Assembly: GCA_017427185.1 (NCBI GenBank)
Contig: JAFRTJ010000039.1
Coordinates: 62,001 to 126,000, forward strand
Source of the DNA: Bacteroidaceae bacterium
GTDB taxonomy: Bacteria > Bacteroidota > Bacteroidia > Bacteroidales > Bacteroidaceae
Reading direction: 5' to 3'
DNA length: 64,000 bases
Numbering within the stretch: the stretch's first letter is position 1; each line of letters begins with the position of its first letter. This document shows positions 16,823 through 24,988 of the stretch, piece by piece. The translations under genes and the position numbers were made by a program. The notes under the pieces were generated by a model, which had not been told where the DNA came from, ran no database searches, and saw only the letters and a program-made list of their open reading frames with translations.

Positions 16823-17506
16823 CTATTGCTTTTGTCGTTTGAGCATCATGCCTGGGAGCGTCAGGCCAACGAAGGCAAAGAGGGCGATGATGATGCCAGG
16901 AACAAGACCTTGAGTCACCCCACAATAATTGTCAAGGCTGGCGGCGAACCGACTGAAAAGTGTCGAAGTGACACCAAAAGACTCCCAGAAAAATCCTCCC
17001 AGACCGCCAATGATGCCACACCACACCAACCAGCGGCTCTTGAGAATATAGCCTGTGATGGTGACGCACATACCCATCAGCAAGAGAATAATGGGGAAGG
17101 GGCGGATGACCATACGACTATAGACCTCGAGACTCTCTGTATGAAGCATCAGAATGTCGAACAGATTGGCAAATACAAAGAATGCAATTGCAAAGATAGC
17201 AAAAGTAATCCACGTCTTCTTTACCATCGTGCCGATGAAACTGCTTGGAGCCGGTGTCTCATTTCGCTTGACATATCGGCTTATACCCCATATAATAAAC
17301 GGTAGCGCTATATATAGCAGATAGAACAAGCCATTTGGGGTAAAGTAGAACCCAAGGCCAATCACAATGGCAGTAGCCATCGTGCAGAGCCCTGCCACAT
17401 AGAGTGATATTCCTACACTCCTCGATACGTCTTTGCGGTTCCGCGCAATCTGTTCGGTAATGATTTCCAGACTGCGCTCTGCAGTCAGATTGTTTTTCTC
17501 TTCCAT
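16823..17506 (-). CDS. Multi-pass membrane protein of unknown function, paired with regulator
   Basis: 227 residues. A hydrophilic N-terminus (MEEKNNLTAERSLEIITEQI) is followed by about six hydrophobic segments near residues 30-50, 57-72, 95-115, 130-150, 160-178 and 198-220, and a basic C-terminus RQKQ. No catalytic motif is visible. A good promoter lies upstream at 17617-17648. The following gene, 2 nt away, is a winged-helix regulator, a two-gene arrangement seen in Bacteroidetes; its role is not known to me. Confidence 0.75.
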   Translation of the reverse strand: MEEKNNLTAERSLEIITEQIARNRKDVSRSVGISLYVAGLCTMATAIVIGLGFYFTPNGLFYLLYIALPFIIWGISRYVKRNETPAPSSFIGTMVKKTWITFAIFAIAFFVFANLFDILMLHTESLEVYSRMVIRPFPIILLLMGMCVTITGYILKSRWLVWCGIIGGLGGFFWESFGVTSTLFSRFAASLDNYCGVTQGLVPGIIIALFAFVGLTLPGMMLKRQKQ

Positions 17507-17616
17507 TGTTTTACTACATAATTTAGTTTGTTACTGAACTTTTTTACTTGCTCTCTGGCCTCGTCCGTGCTCCTGCAGAAAGCCTGTTCTTAGCCTTTTG
17601 TGTTCGAACCACGACG

Positions 17617-17648
17617 CAAAGGTAAATAAGTTTACAATATAAACCAAA
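17617..17648 (-). promoter_or_regulatory. Promoter for membrane protein/regulator pair
   Basis: Minus strand: TTTG (17645-17648), 20-bp spacer, TACCTTTG (17617-17624), a close match to the Bacteroidetes consensus. The leader to the ATG at 17506 is about 105 nt. Confidence 0.65.
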
Positions 17649-17771
17649 TTATTTTGCAAATATTTTCATTGAAAATGCATTTTTCTTCAGATTATGCTGA
17701 AATTTCCCCTTATTTCTCTCTTTTTTCCTTCAATTCAACCTCTCAATCCTTTCTCATTCTTGCAATCAGAA

Positions 17772-17825
17772 GAACGTGTTGAATCGTGCGTTTCGACGTG
17801 TTGACTTTCGTCTTTCAACGTGTTG
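17772..17825. repeat. 22-bp-period palindromic repeat array C (3 units)
   Basis: GAACGTGTTG (17772-17781), CGACGTGTTG (17794-17803) and CAACGTGTTG (17816-17825) start at exact 22-bp steps, all in the same orientation. The array lies 34 bp beyond the stop codon of the minus-strand gene ending at 17859. Confidence 0.8.
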
Positions 17826-17858
17826 TTCCAATGTTGCAAAAAGGTGTCTTGGTTTCCT

Positions 17859-18707
17859 CTATCTGTTTCTGTTGGATGTCTGGCTGCTGACGATGCGGCT
17901 CATGAGTGTCTGGCCATCTGTTACCCGTTCCAATATCTGCCAGTTGGAGATGTTCTCTTTGCGGATTTCCATAGCGGCAATGTCCTTCGATATCCACTTG
18001 ATGGCACGCGTCTGATCGTTCTGCGTGAGGGAGTTCTTGTCCTTGCTGCCTCCTTTCATGAGTTGGCCACCAGAATTCTTGTCCACAAGGACATAAACGA
18101 TGCTCGAGGGAGCGATGGAAAGGTATTCCCCCACGTATTTGCTCGTTTCGTAATTGGCCTTCAGGGTCTTCACCTGCTTCTTTGCTCCTTTCAGTTCATC
18201 CAACATGCCGAGTATGCGCCAGGTTCCGAGCAAGGGATTGCTGGAGTCGATGCTGGGTGTGGCGGTCAGGGCCTCGAAGACGGGTCGTGCTACCCCTGAA
18301 TATTTGTCAGCCTCGTATTTCTCTGTGCACCAGTTGTTCTCAGGGAAAATGAGGTGGTTGGAAAAGTTGCTCCACCACTTCAAGGAGAAATGATGTGAGT
18401 CGCTGTCGAAGATTTTGATGCTCTGATCGTTCTCGTCCGTGGGCTGTTCGCCGGTATAATTGAATATCTTACCTTTGTCGTTGTCGTGGAGGATGAAGTA
18501 GCCAGCTTGCTTCATGGAGAGCGTGAGAGTCACTTCGTCCGTGCATATCTTATACTGATCAAAGGGAGCTTTCACTTCGCCCGCTTTGCCTATGATTGTC
18601 ATCATCTTGTAGATACCTCGCGGATTCTCCGTCTGGGCGCTGCATGTGAGCGATAAGGTGGCAAGCGCGATTGCTGCCAATTGTTTCAAAAGAGATGTCT
18701 TTTTCAT
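17859..18707 (-). CDS. Exported lipocalin-like protein of unknown function
   Basis: 282 residues. MKKTSLLKQLAAIALATLSL opens a signal peptide ending TCSAQ, so export is expected; the Cys before SAQ is not a good lipobox. Two similar segments, one beginning NPRGIYKMMTII (about residue 29) and one NPLLGTWRILGML (about 165), resemble the strand starts of small beta-barrel lipocalin-like domains found in Bacteroidetes exported proteins (DUF4488-like). That is recognition by pattern, not by search. The start at 18707 is preferred to an upstream in-frame extension because it begins the signal peptide. Divergent from the zincin-like gene at 18835, with promoters in the shared gap. Confidence 0.7.
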   Translation of the reverse strand: MKKTSLLKQLAAIALATLSLTCSAQTENPRGIYKMMTIIGKAGEVKAPFDQYKICTDEVTLTLSMKQAGYFILHDNDKGKIFNYTGEQPTDENDQSIKIFDSDSHHFSLKWWSNFSNHLIFPENNWCTEKYEADKYSGVARPVFEALTATPSIDSSNPLLGTWRILGMLDELKGAKKQVKTLKANYETSKYVGEYLSIAPSSIVYVLVDKNSGGQLMKGGSKDKNSLTQNDQTRAIKWISKDIAAMEIRKENISNWQILERVTDGQTLMSRIVSSQTSNRNR

Positions 18708-18746
18708 AATCAACGCTTTTTGGGTTCGTACTTGTTCTTTTGGATG

Positions 18747-18754
18747 CAAATATA
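18747..18754 (-). promoter_or_regulatory. Promoter -7 element for the 17859-18707 gene
   Basis: CAAATATA on the plus strand is TATATTTG on the minus strand (TAnnTTTG). A TTG lies about 22 bp further upstream (18777-18779). The leader is about 35 nt. Confidence 0.5.
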
Positions 18755-18808
18755 GGTATTTTGGGGGATTTTTTGGCAAGGTGGAGAGGAAAAAAAGAAA
18801 AAAAGGAG

Positions 18809-18816
18809 TAATTTTG
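18809..18816 (+). promoter_or_regulatory. Promoter -7 element for the 18835 gene
   Basis: TAATTTTG matches TAnnTTTG, about 18 nt before the ATG, implying a very short leader. No convincing -33 element was found, so confidence is limited. Confidence 0.4.
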
Positions 18817-18834
18817 CGGAAAAATACTAATCAA

Positions 18835-21800
18835 ATGAAGAAAACATGCTTGATGCTCGCGCTCGTGGCGCTGGGCATGATGAACCTGCAGGCTCAACAA
18901 GACGTGACGAAATACTATCTGACGAACTATGGTTTCGACACGGGTTTCAACTATACGGCTGGGCAGACGACAGCGGTGGCTCAGGAGATTCTGGAGATTG
19001 AAGGTTGGACACAGCGTTTCACCCACGACTATACCATCTCTGGCATTTATGAATTTGGTTTTCGTGGCACGTTCAATGGCGCTCAAGTGCCTGCCAAAGG
19101 GTACGATGGCGAGGCTGGCGGTGGATTGGCACTCTCAACGGGTTGGGGGATGGAATTCGCTTACTCTCAGGAACTTACGCTACCGGCTGGAACCTACACC
19201 ATCAATGTTCCAACCTATAACGGGAGCGACAAGATGGCATCCTCCTCCCTGCTGGCTTGGAAGCCCTCGTCTGGTGCCACAGTAAAGTCCACACTTAGCG
19301 GATATAGAAGGAACGCGTGGACACTCGACAAGATAAGTTTCCAGTTGACAAAAACGACTAAGGGCCAGCTCTACATCGGCATGAAGGCAGCTGAGAACGG
19401 AAGTGCCAACTCAGCAAAACTGGTGATTGACTACGTGCAGATCATCGGGCAGGATATGGCTGTGGACAAGAGTACCCTGGAGACTGACTTGGCGACAGCA
19501 GCCAAACTCTATGGTGACGGGACGGGCAATGAGGCAGAAGCGCTGAAGCATGCCATCGAGACGGCACAGGAGACGATGGACAACGAGGCTGCTCAGGTGA
19601 TGGAGGTGCTGGAGGCTCAATACGTTCTCGAGCAAGCCATCAATCAGTATCGACAGAAGAATGCGTCAGCGGATAATCCTCTGGATCGCACAGAATACAT
19701 CCGCAATGCCTCGTTCGAGACGGGCAACTTCAACGGTTGGACCTTTCAGGGTTTCGCGATGCAAAACAATACTTCTTTCACGCGTAAGAAAGGTTCGTAT
19801 TATATCGAGAAATGGGTGAATCAGGGCGCAAAGGTAGGGAATGCCAATGTGCGCCAGACCCTCAGGAATCTGCCCAACGGAAAGTACCGGCTGACCGTGG
19901 CGGCTCAGAACCTCAACCAACAGTCGCCCTCATCGCATTCCACAGGTGCCTACATCTTCGCTGGCGACCAGCGTAAAACCGTATATACCCCAGCTGACTA
20001 TTCTGTGGACTTCACCAGCATTTCAGGCGAGGTGGAGATAGGTTTTGTGGCTGAGAAAGCTACAGGAAACTGGCTGGCATGCGACAATTTCCGGCTCTAT
20101 CTGATAGGATATGTCGACCAGCAGGCGATGATAGACGAATTGGCACGTCTCATAGTCAATGCCGAGGAGCTGACAGGTGGATTGATGTCGGCTGAGGCTA
20201 ACGAGGCTTTGGCGGCAGCCTTGGAAACGGCTCGCTCGATAGGCATGGAGAGCAGCGAGTCAGACATCAAGGCAGCCTCTTTGAACCTGACTTCTGCCAT
20301 CTGGCAAGCGCAGCAGAGTAGGGAACTGTGTAATCTACTTCAGAACAAGACAATTACTGCCCAATCCCTCTTAAGCAACCACATGGGTAAGGCTGCAGAG
20401 GGCGCCTTGCAAAGTGCGATTGGCCAGGCAAATGCCATCAATTCCACCACCAGGGAGGCAGTCATCAATTCCACCGTTGCAGCCCTCGAGAAAGCTACGG
20501 AGGACGCGCAGGCAAGCATCGCCATTTATGCGTCGCTGGAGAAGGAAATAGCTGCCGCCCGTAAGATTTACAACGAGACATTAGCGGGTGCTGGGGATTT
20601 GCTGGCAGAGATCACCAAGGCTCAGGAAATCTACGACACGTGCATGGGGACAGATGCTGAGGTCGAGCTCGCAACGGCTTCTCTTTCACGTGCTCAACTC
20701 GCCTTCAATCTCGCCAATGCGACACCAGGTAGCGGAGCGGCTCCCCAAGTGAAGAGCACCAATCACTACGTGCCAACAGGAGCCACGCAAGCCCTGATGA
20801 GAGCCACCTTCAGCGGTTCCAGCATCCTGGAGCGAGGCGTATGCTGGAGCACGGAACACAATCCTACCGTTCTGGATTCTCGAACCACTTCGTATTATAC
20901 CGTGAATGGCCAGATCTACCATCTCACAGGACTTGAGCCAGCCACGGTTTACTATCTGCGCCCCTACGTGATGAACCGCACCTATCAAGTGGCGTACGGA
21001 GACGAGGTGAAGATTGTCACGCACCCTAAGGGCAACTGCTCCTGGACCTGGAATAACGGTGCCCCTACGGACGAAGCGAATGAGCGATGCAGCAACGCCA
21101 TGAAGGAAACCATCGACTATTTCAACGAATGGACAGGCATCAAGGGATTCACCTTGAGTGGCTCATACGGCAGCGCCACCCCCACGGCTGATTGCAGCTA
21201 CGGAGGCAGCATGCGCATTGGTCCCAACGCAGCCTATCAAGCCATCGGAACGGTCATTCACGAGACAGGTCACGGCGTGGGAGTGGGAACCCATTGGCGC
21301 TGGTATTCATGCAGCGACACACGTGAGAACACTACCCACGGCAAATGGCTTGGCAGGGAAGCAAACCAGATGCTTCAGTTCCTCGAGAATAAAGAAGGGA
21401 ATCCCCACTGCTACATGCTGGGCGACGGAGTGCACGGATGGGGCCACGAGGCAACCTATGATTGGTTTGTCAACGGAGCCGACAAGGATATGCATCAGCC
21501 CATCCAATACATCGGAGGATGTTGCCTCCTCTATGCCCTCTTCATCGACGGCTTGTGTCCAACTTCCAGTTATCCCAACGGATTACCTGGCTATACCTAC
21601 AATTTCGACAGCGACAAGAAATACTATCTCATGCCCAAAAGCTCAGAATGCGGTTTGGGCGATGGTCTTCTCTACCAGCGTTCAGCCACGTCAGTCGCCT
21701 GGCGGCCCATGATCCTGGCTGGCGAGGATATAGGCGACGAGGCAGCATGGTACATCGAATACCATCCATCACGAGGCAATTACGCCTTCCGCAATGCGGC

Positions 21801-22293
21801 GACAGGAAAATACCTTTCGCATGCTTCAAGTGGCCAGAACATGACACTCAAGACGGTACTTAACGGACAAGTAATAGCATCGGAATATTTCCAGCTGATG
21901 CCTGACCGCACGGATGTAACCCTCGATGCAGGCACAGAGGTGCTCACTACGCACGGATACTGGTTCACTTGGAGTCTCAACGGCAGCAACATAGCCATGC
22001 AGGCAGCCAAATCATCGTCAGCAGAAGGGGGCTTGGTGACTCAGGCGACGTTCGATTTCTCAGACAAAGCCACCGCCCAGCAATGGATAATCTTTTCTGA
22101 GGAAGAGCTGAAGGCTTACCAGGCGCGGGCTACTGCTATCGGAGAGATACGTCTGACGCCTGAAGAGCAGCAAAGCGAAGCAGAACCAGAAGCTGTCTAC
22201 TCCATCGACGGCAAGCGGCTTTCTCATCCCCAGCGAGGCCTCAACATCATCCGCTTTACCGATGGAAAGTTCAAAAAGACTCTCCTCCCTTGA
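18835..22293 (+). CDS. Large modular secreted protein with zincin-like metalloprotease domain
   Basis: 1152 residues from the ATG beginning MKKTCLMLALVALG; the signal peptide ends LQAQ. Apparent order of modules: a carbohydrate-binding-like beta domain (about 25-205), a helical spacer (about 210-280), a second binding-like domain opening RNASFETGNFNGWTF (about 285-425), alanine-rich helical repeats (about 430-630), a fibronectin III-like domain (about 642-735), a zincin-like domain (about 740-930), a ricin-like beta-trefoil region (about 930-1090) and a short C-terminal tail VYSIDGKRLSHPQRG typical of Prevotella secreted proteins. The zinc motif is H809-E810-x-x-H813-x-x-G816, with the next His at 820, one residue later than the canonical metzincin spacing. 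A surface glycoprotein-targeting protease is plausible. An in-frame extension back to 18646 is rejected. Confidence 0.8.
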   Translation: MKKTCLMLALVALGMMNLQAQQDVTKYYLTNYGFDTGFNYTAGQTTAVAQEILEIEGWTQRFTHDYTISGIYEFGFRGTFNGAQVPAKGYDGEAGGGLALSTGWGMEFAYSQELTLPAGTYTINVPTYNGSDKMASSSLLAWKPSSGATVKSTLSGYRRNAWTLDKISFQLTKTTKGQLYIGMKAAENGSANSAKLVIDYVQIIGQDMAVDKSTLETDLATAAKLYGDGTGNEAEALKHAIETAQETMDNEAAQVMEVLEAQYVLEQAINQYRQKNASADNPLDRTEYIRNASFETGNFNGWTFQGFAMQNNTSFTRKKGSYYIEKWVNQGAKVGNANVRQTLRNLPNGKYRLTVAAQNLNQQSPSSHSTGAYIFAGDQRKTVYTPADYSVDFTSISGEVEIGFVAEKATGNWLACDNFRLYLIGYVDQQAMIDELARLIVNAEELTGGLMSAEANEALAAALETARSIGMESSESDIKAASLNLTSAIWQAQQSRELCNLLQNKTITAQSLLSNHMGKAAEGALQSAIGQANAINSTTREAVINSTVAALEKATEDAQASIAIYASLEKEIAAARKIYNETLAGAGDLLAEITKAQEIYDTCMGTDAEVELATASLSRAQLAFNLANATPGSGAAPQVKSTNHYVPTGATQALMRATFSGSSILERGVCWSTEHNPTVLDSRTTSYYTVNGQIYHLTGLEPATVYYLRPYVMNRTYQVAYGDEVKIVTHPKGNCSWTWNNGAPTDEANERCSNAMKETIDYFNEWTGIKGFTLSGSYGSATPTADCSYGGSMRIGPNAAYQAIGTVIHETGHGVGVGTHWRWYSCSDTRENTTHGKWLGREANQMLQFLENKEGNPHCYMLGDGVHGWGHEATYDWFVNGADKDMHQPIQYIGGCCLLYALFIDGLCPTSSYPNGLPGYTYNFDSDKKYYLMPKSSECGLGDGLLYQRSATSVAWRPMILAGEDIGDEAAWYIEYHPSRGNYAFRNAATGKYLSHASSGQNMTLKTVLNGQVIASEYFQLMPDRTDVTLDAGTEVLTTHGYWFTWSLNGSNIAMQAAKSSSAEGGLVTQATFDFSDKATAQQWIIFSEEELKAYQARATAIGEIRLTPEEQQSEAEPEAVYSIDGKRLSHPQRGLNIIRFTDGKFKKTLLP

Positions 22294-22307
22294 GCAGACA
22301 GAAAACA

Positions 22308-22383
22308 CAACGTGTTGAAACCGTCGACTCAACGTGTTGAAACCGCCGACACAACGTGTTGAAACCGTCGACTCAACGTGTTG
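22308..22383. repeat. 22-bp-period palindromic repeat array D (4 perfect units)
   Basis: Four identical CAACGTGTTG cores start at 22308, 22330, 22352 and 22374, exactly 22 bp apart. Spacers 1 and 3 are identical (AAACCGTCGACT) and spacer 2 differs at two positions (AAACCGCCGACA). This is the best-preserved copy of the family, placed 14 bp after the stop of the zincin-like gene and about 95 bp before the tRNA operon promoter. Confidence 0.9.
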
Positions 22384-22455
22384 TCTTTTTCCCTATAAAA
22401 AATAAGGTAGAGGAGAAGAATGAAATGATTTTTTTGAAAAAAAATAAGGAAATGT

Positions 22456-22486
22456 TTTGTGGGGAATAAAAAAAGCCTTACCTTTG
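22456..22486 (+). promoter_or_regulatory. Promoter of the tRNA operon
   Basis: TTTG (22456-22459), 19-bp spacer, TACCTTTG (22479-22486); about 50 nt upstream of tRNA-Val. Confidence 0.65.
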
Positions 22487-22539
22487 CAAGCGCAAAACGA
22501 AAAAAGATGGTTCTGGCGTGAATCATTTGTCTTGCAACG

Positions 22540-22614
22540 GGGCGTTTAGCTCAGCTGGTTCAGAGCATCTGCCTTACAAGCAGAGGGTCGGCGGTTCGAA
22601 TCCGTCAACGCCCA
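22540..22614 (+). tRNA. tRNA-Val (TAC)
   Basis: Acceptor GGGCGTT pairs with AACGCCC. The anticodon loop CTTACAA gives TAC (Val). The T-loop TTCGAAT is normal. CCA is not encoded. First of five tRNAs in one operon. Confidence 0.95.
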
Positions 22615-22630
22615 CGTATTTATTGAATTC

Positions 22631-22704
22631 GGCTCCTTAGCTCAACTGAATAGAGCATTTGACTACGGATCAAAAGGTTGTGGGTTTGAATCCCGCAGGA
22701 GTCA
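22631..22704 (+). tRNA. tRNA-Arg (ACG)
   Basis: Acceptor GGCTCCT pairs with AGGAGTC (one G-U). The anticodon loop CTACGGA gives ACG (Arg). T-loop TTTGAAT. CCA is not encoded. Confidence 0.92.
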
Positions 22705-22730
22705 CTACCTGATAAGAATTCAGGTGGTTT

Positions 22731-22813
22731 GGGTAGGTAGGTAAGTGGTTAAAACGGGCAGACTGTAAATCTGTTGCCTCACGGCTTCGGCAGTTCGAAT
22801 CTGTCCCTGCCCA
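22731..22813 (+). tRNA. tRNA-Tyr (GTA)
   Basis: Acceptor GGGTAGG pairs with CCTGCCC (one G-U). The anticodon loop CTGTAAA gives GTA (Tyr). A long class II variable arm is present (CTCACGGCTTCGG region), as expected for bacterial tRNA-Tyr. Confidence 0.93.
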
Positions 22814-22820
22814 CTAATAC

Positions 22821-22896
22821 GCGGAAATAGCTCAGTTGGTAGAGCACAACCTTGCCAAGGTTGGGGTCGCGAGTTCGAGTCTCGTTTTCCGCTCCA
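22821..22896 (+). tRNA. tRNA-Gly (GCC)
   Basis: Acceptor GCGGAAA pairs with TTTCCGC. The anticodon loop TTGCCAA gives GCC (Gly). The 3' CCA is encoded (22894-22896), unlike the other tRNAs of the cluster. Confidence 0.95.
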
Positions 22897-22901
22897 CGGA
22901 T

Positions 22902-22976
22902 GGTGCGTTAGTTCAGCTTGGTTAGAATACATGCCTGTCACGCATGGGGTCACGGGTTCGAGTCCCGTACGCACCG
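22902..22976 (+). tRNA. tRNA-Asp (GTC), copy 1
   Basis: Acceptor GGTGCGT pairs with ACGCACC. The anticodon loop CTGTCAC gives GTC (Asp). Identical over its full length to a second copy at 26022-26096. Followed directly by a hairpin terminator. Confidence 0.95.
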
Positions 22977-22982
22977 CAAGAG

Positions 22983-23011
22983 AGAGAGCTACGAAAGGCT
23001 CTCTTTTTTTG
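22983..23011 (+). terminator. Rho-independent terminator of the tRNA operon
   Basis: AGAGAGC, 8-nt loop, GCTCTCT, followed by a run of seven T. A very similar hairpin follows the second tRNA-Asp. Confidence 0.85.
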
Positions 23012-23087
23012 TTTATGATGATCCCTGCCTCTGTCGAATTCCTCGAGAAGTGGGAGCAGAAAGGGAAGGGGAGAAAAGTCTGAAGGT

Positions 23088-24935
23088 ATGAAGAAACGTT
23101 TTTTCCTGTTGTGGATACTCGTCTTCGTTGGAATCGCTTCGCAGGCAAAGCAAAAGCCCCCAATTGTCTACGTGGACATGAGATACACGCTCCAGGCAGA
23201 TTACAGAGACAGCCTGGCTGTACTTGGTGTGTGGGATGACTTGCATGCTATCAGCGCGTTGCAGGGTATCGTGAACAGGGACGAGCCTCGCCTGTACATA
23301 GAATACATAGAGACCCACGGACGCAGTATTGATGCCTATTGGTGGAACCGCTATCGCTGCGAGGGAGAATGGCTGGAGGGGCGTGACACTTTGCGTCTGC
23401 AGGGTGTGGAGGAAGCTGTCCGTTATTTCCTCCCTATGCTTCGAGGCGTGGTAGCCTACGATTCCAACGTGGCTTCGACAAGCAATGTGGCAAGCACTTT
23501 GGCTGGTTTGGAGGATTTGCTGCCCTTGCGCTGGGATACTCGTCCAGGTTCCCTCTATCAGCGATTGACGACTGGAAAGAATGCGCTGGAGGTTCGTGAG
23601 TGGTTGGTGAAAAGCGATGGAAGTTCCCTTTTTACTGGAGAAGGACAGATTCCTGGCACCCAGCGGGTTTCCTCAGGTAGCAAAAAATGCGATCCCTATC
23701 TTTGGCTCGTAGAAAAGTACATGAAGTCAGGACGTATGGATGGACGTTTCGCAGGATATTATCAGGATCAACTGTGGCGTCAGAAGCCCTTGAATGCTCC
23801 CACCAATCATCACACGCTTACCAATCACGACTTCTTTATCAGCCGCAGAGCTTTCTTCTTCGATTTGTCCCCTTGGCCAGATGAGGCAACCGACGACATG
23901 AGTCAACCCGTAGGGACTGATTATCGAACCTTGTGTGAGATGTTGCAGACGGCGCATACCCTGAGACGTGGCTCTGTGCCTTGCTATATCGGAGGATTTC
24001 CTGAATGGGCATACAAATATACTCAAAAAGTAGGAGGTAAGCACAAGGACGTGGCTACAGAATGGCAGTTTGCTGAGTTGATCAGCAGATACATGGCTTT
24101 CAAGGATGCGGATGCTATCGGATATGGCGCTTTGGCCAATGCGTCGTTCTGGCAGCATTTCCCATTGAGGAAGCGTTATTCCCAACCTTGGACCACTCGA
24201 AAGAAACTGAAGAAGGCTGGTTATCTGAATGAGGATGGAACCGTGGACACCAGTCGCAATTATGTAATTATCTATGTGGGTGACTATGATGCCTCGTCGT
24301 GGGTGGCGCAACGAACTCCTGACCTGTGGGATGACCCTCATAGAGGAGAATTACCCATGATGTGGTGTATCAGTCCTGTACTGTCAGAGCGTGTTCCTCA
24401 TGTAATCCACAATTTCCGCACGACTGCCAGCCCCAATGATTACTTTGCAGCAGCCGACAATGGAGCTGGTTATCTGATGCCTGGTGTGGTGGAACAGGAA
24501 GGTGCTAAGGAAGATTTGGATACATGGAAACGTCATTGCATGAAATATTACAGGAAGTGGGGATTGAGCGTGACGGGCTTTATCATCGACGGAAATGGTC
24601 CTGCCATGAAGGAGATGGCTTTGGATGCCTACAGGAAATTCAGCAGGAACGGCATTGTACCTCAAAAGTGTGAAATCATCAGCAACTATCGTGGCATGCC
24701 TGTGCTGAGATCGGACTATGATCTCGTTTCCAACGATCCCAAAGAGGCTGCTAAGGTTTTGGTGGAACGGTTGCATCTTCGTAAAGATGTTCCTTTCCAT
24801 TGGTTCCGCATCATTCTGAAGAGTCCTGAATGGTATGTGAACTTAATAGAGGAAGCCAAACGACTGGATTCCAGCATCGAGTTGGTGGATATGCCCACCT
24901 TCTTCGAATTGATGAGACTCTATACCCAGAACTGA
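23088..24935 (+). CDS. Secreted GxGYxYP-family putative glycoside hydrolase
   Basis: 615 residues with a signal peptide (MKKRFFLLWILVFVGIASQA). The N-terminal half opens with IVYVDMRYTL and DDLHAISALQGIVNRDEPRLY split across a strand and helix, and the C-terminal half has NGAGYLMPG, which matches the GxGYxYP signature except that the second Tyr is Met. VIIYVGDYDASSWV fits the strand that precedes it in that family. I name the family from these motifs. Substrate is unknown. It is followed after 53 nt by the DUF4886-like gene, probably as one transcript. Confidence 0.75.
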   Translation: MKKRFFLLWILVFVGIASQAKQKPPIVYVDMRYTLQADYRDSLAVLGVWDDLHAISALQGIVNRDEPRLYIEYIETHGRSIDAYWWNRYRCEGEWLEGRDTLRLQGVEEAVRYFLPMLRGVVAYDSNVASTSNVASTLAGLEDLLPLRWDTRPGSLYQRLTTGKNALEVREWLVKSDGSSLFTGEGQIPGTQRVSSGSKKCDPYLWLVEKYMKSGRMDGRFAGYYQDQLWRQKPLNAPTNHHTLTNHDFFISRRAFFFDLSPWPDEATDDMSQPVGTDYRTLCEMLQTAHTLRRGSVPCYIGGFPEWAYKYTQKVGGKHKDVATEWQFAELISRYMAFKDADAIGYGALANASFWQHFPLRKRYSQPWTTRKKLKKAGYLNEDGTVDTSRNYVIIYVGDYDASSWVAQRTPDLWDDPHRGELPMMWCISPVLSERVPHVIHNFRTTASPNDYFAAADNGAGYLMPGVVEQEGAKEDLDTWKRHCMKYYRKWGLSVTGFIIDGNGPAMKEMALDAYRKFSRNGIVPQKCEIISNYRGMPVLRSDYDLVSNDPKEAAKVLVERLHLRKDVPFHWFRIILKSPEWYVNLIEEAKRLDSSIELVDMPTFFELMRLYTQN

Positions 24936-24988
24936 TTCTTGGGCAATAGGATAAATGAATGTTTGTATCAGAAAAAAAAGGAGATAAC

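Larger units (their letters stand above)
17507..17858. other. 352-bp AT-rich intergenic region
   Basis: Contains the promoter at 17617-17648 for the minus-strand pair, an AT-rich stretch (about 17630-17760) with no ORF, and repeat array C at 17772-17825 just past the stop of the 17859 gene. No hairpin-plus-T terminator was recognised. Confidence 0.6.

Noticed and set aside
18646..18834. N-terminal extension of the zincin-like gene
   Set aside because: It would overlap the start of the divergent gene; ATG 18835 begins a standard signal peptide.
22308..22383. CRISPR array
   Set aside because: Cores are 10 bp and spacers 12 bp, orientation flips between units at other loci, and no cas gene is present.
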